Origin: Candidatus Merdivicinus faecavium | Lineage (GTDB): Bacteria; Bacillota; Clostridia; Oscillospirales; Ruminococcaceae | Length of the DNA: 35,845 bases | Assembly: GCA_018716285.1 (NCBI GenBank) | Contig: DVKD01000005.1 | Span: 1 to 35,845, forward strand | Reading direction: 5' to 3' | Shown: positions 1-4,715 of the stretch, piece by piece | How the letters are laid out: every line of letters starts with the position of its first letter | Numbering within the stretch: the stretch's first letter is position 1 | Notes under the pieces: generated by a model | Database searches by the model: none | The model's input: only the letters and a program-made list of their open reading frames with translations | Told to the model about the DNA's origin: nothing | Program-made: the position numbers and the translations under genes

Positions 1-6
1 TTTCTC

Positions 7-35
7 TTTACAAATCGTCGGAATCAGGGTAAAAT
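7..35 (+). promoter_or_regulatory. Sigma-A type promoter for the XRE gene at 64
   Basis: TTTACA at 7-12 and TAAAAT at 30-35 are separated by 17 bases, close to the vegetative consensus. The predicted start of transcription lies around 42, leaving a very short leader before the ribosome site GGAGGG at 51-56. Confidence 0.7.
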
Positions 36-63
36 AGAGGTAGTATGAAGGGAGGGCACTGCC

Positions 64-594
64 ATGACTACGGGAGAAAAAATCAAGCGGATACGGCTGC
101 ACCGCAAAATGACGCAAAAAGAACTGGGCGACGCGGTCGGCCTGACGGCGAATCGCATTGCCCAGTATGAGATGGGGTATCGGGTGCCCAAAGCGGCGCT
201 GCTGGAAAAGATGGCGGAAGCGATGAAGGTGGCGCGGGAATCCCTTTTGGAAAACAACGGAATGGCGGTGTCGGTGCTGGAGCAGCTGTTCTGGCTGGAC
301 GAAGAAGTCCCGGGCATTATCAAGCTGGCGAAGACGGAACGCAGCGGAATGATGTATAACGCAAATCCTGGTTTCTCTTTGCGTTATGATGACAATGACC
401 TCTGGCCCGTACGTCCCCCTATCGCGATGTGGTTCGACTTTACAATACTGGATGATTTTTTACGTGACTGGGCGAAAGTGCAGACGCTGCTTCGGGATGG
501 GATGATTTCCCGGGAGCAGTATTTTGAGTGGAAGATCTGCTGGCCGGGTGGTACAGAAGGCGGGGGCAGGTATCGGGAGCTGGTCGCCTATTAA
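64..594 (+). CDS. XRE-family helix-turn-helix regulator
   Basis: A 176-residue protein whose first 60 residues form an XRE/Cro-type DNA-binding domain: GEKIKRIRLHRKMTQKELG, then the recognition-helix region LTANRIAQYEMGYRVPKAAL. The rest is a separate C-terminal segment of about 110 residues ending in FDFTILDDFLRDWAKV and an EYFEWKICWP motif, an arrangement I recall from many clostridial regulators of unknown ligand. The ATG is 8 bases after GGAGGG and just downstream of a clean promoter. It is monocistronic: 248 bases follow before the next gene, with no repeat or RNA gene seen apart from the promoter at 761-789. Target genes cannot be read from the sequence; DNA binding is confident, the role is not. 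Confidence 0.85.
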   Translation: MTTGEKIKRIRLHRKMTQKELGDAVGLTANRIAQYEMGYRVPKAALLEKMAEAMKVARESLLENNGMAVSVLEQLFWLDEEVPGIIKLAKTERSGMMYNANPGFSLRYDDNDLWPVRPPIAMWFDFTILDDFLRDWAKVQTLLRDGMISREQYFEWKICWPGGTEGGGRYRELVAY

Positions 595-760
595 TTCTGC
601 TCGCCCTTATTTGACACCGCCATCAGACGGAGCAGGGCGAAAATCCTCCTGGACGCCTTCGTTCAGGTCAAAGCACATGGTTTTTGCATCGGCGCCCGAA
701 ACGAGTTGTCAAAAAAATTATTAAATTCACAAATCAACGCCTCTTTTGGGCCAGGACGAG

Positions 761-789
761 TTTACTCTCCCCGGCGCATGGGATATAAT
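761..789 (+). promoter_or_regulatory. Sigma-A type promoter for the AbrB/PIN pair
   Basis: TTTACT at 761-766 and a perfect TATAAT at 784-789 with a 17-base spacer. The AbrB-type gene starts 53 bases further on, after the ribosome site AAAGGGG. Confidence 0.7.
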
Positions 790-842
790 ATAAACAGAGA
801 TAAAGAAAACTTGAGTTCTAAAGAATAGAAAGGGGAACTTAT

Positions 843-1100
843 ATGAATTTGGCGAAAATCTCTGCAAACGGTCAAATCACTGTGCCGTTGGAAATCAGGC
901 GGAAGCTTGGACTAAAATCCGGCGATAAAATCCTGTTCCTCCAAAATCAGAATGGGGAGAGCGTTGTCAGCAACGCCTCCGCTGCGGCCATCCAAAAAAC
1001 GCAGACGGCCTTTGCCGAAGCCGCCGAAGCGATGGGGGGGTCCAGCGAGGATGATATTCAGGCGCTTGTAGATGAAGTGCGTTACGGAAAGGGACGGTAA
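843..1100 (+). CDS. AbrB/MazE-family antitoxin-like DNA-binding protein
   Basis: An 85-residue protein. Residues 4-45 fit the swapped-hairpin SpoVT/AbrB fold: KISANGQITVPLEIRRKLGL, then KSGDKILFLQ. Residues 46-85 are a helical, acidic tail that in such antitoxins usually binds the toxin. RBS AAAGGGG lies 8 bases before the ATG. The stop overlaps the start of the frameshifted PIN-domain gene by 29 bases, the layout of AbrB-PIN type II toxin-antitoxin pairs. The antitoxin itself is intact; its partner is not, so it may now act only as an autoregulator or a remnant. Confidence 0.8.
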   Translation: MNLAKISANGQITVPLEIRRKLGLKSGDKILFLQNQNGESVVSNASAAAIQKTQTAFAEAAEAMGGSSEDDIQALVDEVRYGKGR

Positions 1101-1501
1101 AATACGGATATTGGTAGATACAAACATCTTGTTTTCCGCATTGGTTTTCCCCGTTCCACACCTGCGCGGGTTTTGCTCTACATCGCAGATAATTACAAAA
1201 TCGTCTTGTATGACCGCAATATTGCAGAGCTGCGGGATATATTCTCGGACGGAAGGCGCCAAAGCATCTCCCGGATGCGGAAGTGTTGCTGGCAGAGATG
1301 TCCTATGAGTTAATTCCTGCGGTAGACCATGCGGAAAAACTGATACGCGACGCAAAAGGCCAGCCAATCTTAAACGCGGCCATTGTGTCGGATGTGGATG
1401 TCATTCTCACAGGCGACAAAGATTTTTTAAGTCTGGATATGGAGCATCCAAAGTGCATGACTGTGGCACAGTTTCTTGAAATTGAAGGCGTGGAGGATTG
1501 A
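1072..1501 (+). pseudogene. PIN-domain toxin, broken by two frameshifts
   Basis: Three successive frames join into one PIN-domain (VapC-like ribonuclease) protein. The first frame, from ATG 1072, gives RILVDTNILFSALVFP, with the first catalytic aspartate. From about 1161 the frame changes and reads ARVLLYIADNYKIVLYDRNI, then AELRDIF. From about 1256 it changes again and reads APKHLPDAEVLLAEMSYELI through ILNAAIVSDVDVILTGDKDF to a stop at 1499-1501. Each change equals loss of one base (or gain of two). A conserved acidic TGDKDF motif remains, so the coding content is well preserved and the breaks are recent or are sequencing errors. Without them the product would be about 140 residues, normal for the family. 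It pairs with the upstream AbrB gene. Confidence 0.8.
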
Positions 1502-1600
1502 CCTCTGCGCATTTTTTCTTGGCATGGCAAGGGCTGGGAGCCTGTTTGAAGGTTTCCGGCCTGCTGTGCATACAACAGTAACAAATACTTTGTCCTTCCT

Positions 1601-1858
1601 CTATATCCCAATCCCCGCTATGTACCGGACAGTAATTTTATGACCCGCCACAATGCGGTTGTCACGCTGAAAACTCGAAGTTCGTACTGTTTTCATCTTC
1701 TTGACCATCTGGCCGCCGACAGAGCCGGCCTGCTTGGAGGTCAGGTCGCCGTTGTAGCCCTGCTTGAGGTTGACGCCGACTTCGCCTGCAGCTTCCATCT
1801 TGAAGCGCTCCATCGCTTCCTTGGCCTGGGGAACCATCACTTTGTTCTTACTGGACAT
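1601..1858 (-). CDS. Alpha/beta-type small acid-soluble spore protein
   Basis: An 85-residue protein that should coat and protect DNA in the dormant spore and be degraded on germination by the Gpr protease. The family core is clear: VPQAKEAMERFKMEAAGEVG near the start (containing the E-V-G region typical of the Gpr site), then LKQGYNGDLTSKQAGSVGGQ and MVKK. The last 27 residues (after KKM) do not look like the usual short C-terminus and carry the protein beyond the normal 60-70 residues; a frame change there is possible. The ATG follows AGGAG by 9 bases. Such genes are controlled by sigma-G; AATACTA on the minus strand (1910-1916) resembles the sigma-G -10 CATACTA, but I see no well-spaced -35. 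Confidence 0.85.
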   Translation of the reverse strand: MSSKNKVMVPQAKEAMERFKMEAAGEVGVNLKQGYNGDLTSKQAGSVGGQMVKKMKTVRTSSFQRDNRIVAGHKITVRYIAGIGI

Positions 1859-1969
1859 AATCGAAACACTCCTGTTCTGATTTGAAATTCATTGGTTTTG
1901 CGTTTGCGTTAGTATTCTGCGCCGGAACCGTTTGATTATGACTGGTAATTTTTTGTTGCGTGTTTGGCG

Positions 1970-2401
1970 CTATCCTTCCAAAAAAATCTTTGCCGCGGCA
2001 GCCGCCAGCAGCGGATAAGCGCCGCAGCCGGACGGGCAGCAGACCGGCAGGTCCATCGGCTCGATCGTTCCGCGCGCTCCCTCGAGGCTGCGGAGGAGCG
2101 AGACCACCGCCCTGTCGTCCAGACGGCTCGAAAAGGTCACCGTATCCTTTGAACTGAGCCCGCAGGTAATGACGCCGGCTGGGAGGTGGGCGAGCTGTTC
2201 CAGCTGCCCGTGCTCCTCGGAGCTGACGATGACCGTAATCCCGGGAGAAAATTCCGCATTTTCAGAAAGCCTGATGCGTTCCGGCAGGATCGCCAGCCTT
2301 CCCAGCGCGTCCCGCGGGTCGGAAAACTCCACAAGCCTTGTTCCCGCAGGAAGGATCCGGGCAAGCGCCCGTCTCATCTCCGTTTCCGAACCGCCTTTCA
2401 T
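1970..2401 (-). CDS. Conserved hypothetical protein
   Basis: About 143 residues from the ATG at 2401; an in-frame TTG 36 bases upstream (2437) is the other possible start. AGGTG precedes the ATG at short distance. There is no signal peptide or membrane segment. Visible features are an N-terminal alpha/beta pattern (RILPAGTRLVEFSDP), the central LPAGVITCGLSSKDTVTFSS and the C-terminal YPLLAAAAAKIFLEG. I recall similar unannotated proteins in Clostridia; the ITCGLSSKDTVT segment faintly recalls the C-terminal domain of Mur-type ligases, which I would not assert. It lies downstream of a strong terminator, so it is probably transcribed separately from the XRE array. Function unknown. Confidence 0.6.
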   Translation of the reverse strand: MKGGSETEMRRALARILPAGTRLVEFSDPRDALGRLAILPERIRLSENAEFSPGITVIVSSEEHGQLEQLAHLPAGVITCGLSSKDTVTFSSRLDDRAVVSLLRSLEGARGTIEPMDLPVCCPSGCGAYPLLAAAAAKIFLEG

Positions 2402-2478
2402 CAGATACACCTGATTCAAGCCATCACCTGTTTCCAAACGAATTACCGTTCCGGCTTTTCTAGTTTGCCCCGAAACGC

Positions 2479-2528
2479 AAAAAAATCAGAGGAAATCCCT
2501 GTCATTTTGAACAGGGTTTCCTCTGATT
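2479..2528 (-). terminator. Strong intrinsic terminator of the XRE-DUF5714 operon
   Basis: On the minus strand an 18-pair stem (arms AATCAGAGGAAACCCTGT and its complement, with one bulged base) closes a short loop and is followed directly by seven T residues (A-run 2479-2485 on the plus strand). It lies 30 bases after the DUF5714 stop codon. Confidence 0.9.
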
Positions 2529-2558
2529 GCTTTACCGCATATTTTTTGACGCCGTTTT

Positions 2559-3254
2559 TCAGGGCCGCCATCCCGCATGAAACGGGCAGCGCGCGCCCAG
2601 GCATTGGCGGTTCTGCGCAGATCGGGTACAGGCGACCGGCCCAAGTTCCATCCGCACGCCCAGCTTTTCTTCGGTGAAACGGACTGCCTCGATGACGGCG
2701 AGGTAGGAGTCCCGCTTGCAGCAGCGCGGGCCGCCGTGCGCCGCGATCGCCTCGAGCGCCCGCGCGGTCATCTGGTTTGCAAGGCTCCAGGCTTCCGCGG
2801 CGAGCGGTGTGGACTGGGTCGCGATGGACAGGTACATCCCCGCGCTGATCCCCGCCCCGCAGGCACCCCAGAAACCGCAGGCCCCGCCGGGAACGGCGCT
2901 CCCGCGGCGGTACATTTCCGAAAGCGCGTGGGGCAGGTCGATCTCCCCGCCTGCATTTTGAAAGGCGGTCAGCAGCGCCGCGCCCACCATCACGTGGTGC
3001 TCCGGCCCGTGCATGTGGCAGAACGGCAGCGCCATCATGCTTTCCAAAATTGCAATCGGGTCGCGGCTGCGGTTTTGCAGGCAGAGGGCGAGGATGCTGT
3101 CCATCCCCTTGGTGTGGCACTCGTTGCAGACGTAGTGCCCGTTTACGCACCGTGTTTTGCTCATCTCCCGCTTATGGCAGATCGCACACTCCATCGGAGC
3201 GTCCTCAGCCAGATATTCCAGCGGCGCCTTACAGATCAGGCATTCTTCACTCAT
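2559..3254 (-). CDS. DUF5714-family cysteine-rich protein
   Basis: A 231-residue protein that I place in DUF5714. It opens with a likely metal-binding cysteine module: CLICKAPL (CxxC), CAICHKRE (CxxC), then C-x-NGHYVCNECH. The middle is helical and rich in glycine and alanine (VPGGACGFWGACGAGISAGM), and it ends with ARCPFHAGW, the cysteine-containing tail seen in relatives. The family function is unknown; relatives occur in Clostridia and archaea. I chose ATG 3254 because GGGAGGG lies 6 bases before it and the open frame upstream merely shadows the preceding gene. Its start overlaps the end of the last XRE gene by 8 bases, so the two are probably translationally coupled. A strong terminator follows. 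Confidence 0.8.
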   Translation of the reverse strand: MSEECLICKAPLEYLAEDAPMECAICHKREMSKTRCVNGHYVCNECHTKGMDSILALCLQNRSRDPIAILESMMALPFCHMHGPEHHVMVGAALLTAFQNAGGEIDLPHALSEMYRRGSAVPGGACGFWGACGAGISAGMYLSIATQSTPLAAEAWSLANQMTARALEAIAAHGGPRCCKRDSYLAVIEAVRFTEEKLGVRMELGPVACTRSAQNRQCLGARCPFHAGWRP

Positions 3255-3474
3255 GTAAACCCTCCCCGCGCTCGTCCGATACCCCGAGCAGGTAGTCGGT
3301 TGAAACGCCGTAAAACTTTGCCAGCGCCACGATGCTCGAGGCGGTCGGTTCCCGGTCGCCGTACTCAAACCGCTGGTAAGTGCGCAGAGAGACGCCGATG
3401 GCGGCGGCAATTTCCAGCTGCAAGACACCATGCTCCCTGCGCAGCGCGAGAATTCTTTCCGACAATTTTGACAT
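3247..3474 (-). CDS. Small XRE regulator A (subtype I), fifth of five
   Basis: A 75-residue protein that is essentially one XRE helix-turn-helix domain: KLSERILALRREHGVLQLEI, then VSLRTYQRFEYGDREPTASS, ending YGVSTDYLLGVSD. It shares with copies C and E the MxKLSERxL opening and the PTASSI motif (subtype I). Its ATG overlaps the stop of copy B as TAATG, and its ribosome site GGAGGG is encoded inside the RRDL tail of copy B. It overlaps the DUF5714 start by 8 bases. There is no sensory or dimerisation domain beyond the HTH, so it may rely on self- or cross-dimerisation with its neighbours (inference). Confidence 0.85.
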   Translation of the reverse strand: MSKLSERILALRREHGVLQLEIAAAIGVSLRTYQRFEYGDREPTASSIVALAKFYGVSTDYLLGVSDERGEGLHE

Positions 3475-3692
3475 TATAAATCCCTCCGTGGGTCGTCCGA
3501 TACCCCAAGCAGGTAGTCGGTTGATACGCCGTACAACTCCGCCAGCGCAATAATCACCGAAACCGTCGGCTCCCGCTGGCCGTATTCATAATACTGGTAA
3601 GAGCGCGACGCGATGTGCAGGATTTCGGAAACCCGCTGCTGGGAATAGCCGTGCTGCTTCCGCAAGGCGATCATTCTCTCAAAATAGGTCAT
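3474..3692 (-). CDS. Small XRE regulator B (subtype II), fourth of five
   Basis: A 72-residue single-domain XRE protein: MTYFERMIALRKQHGYSQQ, SRSYQYYEYGQREPTVSVI, then LGVSDDPRRDL. With copy D it forms subtype II, marked by YQYYE, PTVSVIIALAELYG and the DDPRRDL tail; copies A, C and E differ at these places. It starts one base after the stop of copy C, with GGGGGAG 5 bases before the ATG. Part of its gene is identical at DNA level to copy D over 57 bases, which points to recent duplication or gene conversion. Confidence 0.85.
   Translation of the reverse strand: MTYFERMIALRKQHGYSQQRVSEILHIASRSYQYYEYGQREPTVSVIIALAELYGVSTDYLLGVSDDPRRDL
3526..3582 (-). repeat. 57-bp exact direct repeat, copy 1 (inside XRE gene B)
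   Basis: Identical base for base to 3964-4020, 438 bases away, and in the same orientation. It encodes the second half of the HTH domain, including REPTVSVIIALAELYGV. The flanking bases differ at once on both sides. Confidence 0.95.
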
Positions 3693-3693
3693 G

Positions 3694-3915
3694 TCACTCC
3701 CCCGATTCCTCGTCGGACAGCCCTAGCAGATAGTCCGACGTGACGCCGTAAAACTGCGCCAGCGCGATGATGCTCGAGGCGGTCGGCTCGTGCTCCCCGT
3801 GCTCGTAGCGCTGGTACTCCCGCACCGATTTTCCCAATATTTCCGCCAGCGTTTTCTGCTGGAGGTTCTTCTGTTTGCGCAGATGCAGCATCCGTTCCGA
3901 TAACTTCGTCATCAT
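3694..3915 (-). CDS. Small XRE regulator C (subtype I), third of five
   Basis: A 73-residue single-domain XRE protein: TKLSERMLHLRKQKNLQQKT, VREYQRYEHGEHEPTASSI, ending in DYLLGLSDEESGE. Two start codons stand in tandem (3915 and 3912): the first overlaps the stop of copy D as ATGA, while the second sits at better distance (7 bases) from the ribosome site GGAGGG, which is encoded in the RRDL tail of copy D. It is subtype I like A and E, but it is the most diverged of the three in the turn region. Confidence 0.85.
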   Translation of the reverse strand: MMTKLSERMLHLRKQKNLQQKTLAEILGKSVREYQRYEHGEHEPTASSIIALAQFYGVTSDYLLGLSDEESGE

Positions 3916-4130
3916 AAATCCCTCCGCGGGTCGTCCGACATTCCCAAGAGATAATCAGCAGAAACGCCGTACAACTCCGCCAGCGCAATAATCACCGAAA
4001 CCGTCGGCTCCCGCTGGCCGCGTTCGTAGTACTGGTAGGTGCGCAGGGCGATTCCCAGAATTGACGCAGTTTTTTGTTGAGAATCATGATGCCCGGTTCG
4101 CAGCAGCTTCATCCGTTCCGAGTAGTTCAT
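3912..4130 (-). CDS. Small XRE regulator D (subtype II), second of five
   Basis: A 72-residue single-domain XRE protein: MNYSERMKLLRTGHHDSQQK, LRTYQYYERGQREPTVSVI, tail GMSDDPRRDL. It is the sister of copy B, shares the 57-base identical segment and has the same tail, whose codons CGG AGG GAT supply the ribosome site of copy C. The start overlaps the stop of copy E as ATGA, with GAGGA upstream inside copy E. Confidence 0.85.
   Translation of the reverse strand: MNYSERMKLLRTGHHDSQQKTASILGIALRTYQYYERGQREPTVSVIIALAELYGVSADYLLGMSDDPRRDL
3964..4020 (-). repeat. 57-bp exact direct repeat, copy 2 (inside XRE gene D)
   Basis: Exact copy of 3526-3582 at the same position within the paralogous gene. 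The corresponding part of copy E (subtype I) is clearly less similar, so the identity is specific to the B/D pair. Confidence 0.95.
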
Positions 4131-4357
4131 GTGTTCTGATCCTCTGGATGCGGATTGTCCGACATTCCCAGCAGATAATCGGCGGAAACGCCGTACAAAT
4201 TCGCCAGCGCGATAATGCTCGAAGCGGTGGGTTCCCGTTGGCCGTACTCATAGCGCTGATATTCGCGCAGTGAGATTCCGATTTCCGCCGCGGCGATTTT
4301 TTGCTGAAATCCCTTCTCTTTCCGCAGCGCGAGCATCCGTTCCGATAATTTTGACAT
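4127..4357 (-). CDS. Small XRE regulator E (subtype I), first of five
   Basis: A 76-residue single-domain XRE protein: SKLSERMLALRKEKGFQQK, LREYQRYEYGQREPTASSI, then LLGMSDNPHPEDQNT. ATG 4357 follows AAGGAG by 7 bases; an in-frame ATG further upstream would run into the control region and lacks a ribosome site. As the promoter-proximal gene next to two palindromes it is the first candidate for an autorepressor of the array (inference). Its stop overlaps the start of copy D. Confidence 0.85.
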   Translation of the reverse strand: MSKLSERMLALRKEKGFQQKIAAAEIGISLREYQRYEYGQREPTASSIIALANLYGVSADYLLGMSDNPHPEDQNT

Positions 4358-4374
4358 AAATTTCTCCTTACATC

Positions 4375-4403
4375 TCGACATGTCCTAAAGGGCGTAGTAT
4401 AAT
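4375..4403 (+). promoter_or_regulatory. Rightward sigma-A promoter in the divergent control region
   Basis: TCGACA at 4375-4380, 17 bases, then a perfect TATAAT at 4398-4403; it reads toward the small gene at 4458. The leftward promoter for the XRE array must lie in the same 100 bases, but I see only candidate -10 elements (TATACT or TATTAT on the minus strand, 4396-4404) without a good -35. Confidence 0.65.
4381..4394. promoter_or_regulatory. Palindromic operator candidate O1
   Basis: TGTCCTAAAGGGCG, an imperfect palindrome lying between the -35 and -10 of the rightward promoter, so a bound protein would block it. Its reverse complement matches O2 with two or three differences; the shared consensus is TGYCCTWWAGGRCA. 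Confidence 0.6.
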
Positions 4404-4408
4404 AAAGG

Positions 4409-4422
4409 TGTCCTTTAGGGCA
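4409..4422. promoter_or_regulatory. Palindromic operator candidate O2
   Basis: TGTCCTTTAGGGCA, starting 28 bases after O1 and just downstream of the rightward -10. The two boxes flank the only good -10 elements on both strands. XRE proteins bind such short dyads as dimers, so the natural candidates are the XRE proteins encoded next door (inference). Confidence 0.6.
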
Positions 4423-4457
4423 TCTTTTGAATTATTACGGAAAATCGAGGCGATCCT

Positions 4458-4715
4458 ATGAAAACCGCCGCCGAGATCCTGTTTGAATCCCGCTATGGCA
4501 GCGCCGCCCGGCCGGATGCGAACGACCCTGTCCTCACCAACTACTATGCCCTCCTGAAACGGGAGCTGACAAAGCGCCAGCGGGGTTTCGTCCTGTCCAT
4601 CATCGACCGGATGGGGCTCTTCATCGAACAGGAGAGCCGCCGGTACTTCGAGGAAGGGCTGCGGCTGGGGCTGTCCCTCTCCCGGCTGGAAAGCACATGG
4701 GATGAGGGGCGCTAG
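4458..4715 (+). CDS. Small DUF6809-like protein
   Basis: An 85-residue protein divergent from the XRE array. Its shape (an N-terminal segment, then a long helical stretch LLKRELTKRQRGFVLSIIDR, and FEEGLRLGLSLSRL at the end) resembles the small DUF6809 proteins of Firmicutes, which end in a similar GFRLGA motif; the match is by eye only. It has no signal or membrane segment. The ribosome site is weak (GAGGCG). It is placed to be controlled by the same two operators as the XRE genes. Its stop codon TAG lies inside the palindrome CTAG that also supplies the stop of rarA on the other strand. Confidence 0.65.
   Translation: MKTAAEILFESRYGSAARPDANDPVLTNYYALLKRELTKRQRGFVLSIIDRMGLFIEQESRRYFEEGLRLGLSLSRLESTWDEGR

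Noticed and set aside
595-760. Possible terminator hairpin after the first XRE gene (TCGCCCT near 608, AGGGCGA near 635)
   Set aside because: The arms are short, the loop is long, and no T-run follows.
2577-3479. A 300-codon plus-strand frame opposite DUF5714
   Set aside because: Arginine- and proline-rich antisense translation; the minus-strand gene has clear cysteine motifs and a ribosome site.
3247-4357. CRISPR-like or simple repeat reading of the XRE array
   Set aside because: The units are 200-440 bases, coding and diverged; there are no short constant repeats with unique spacers.
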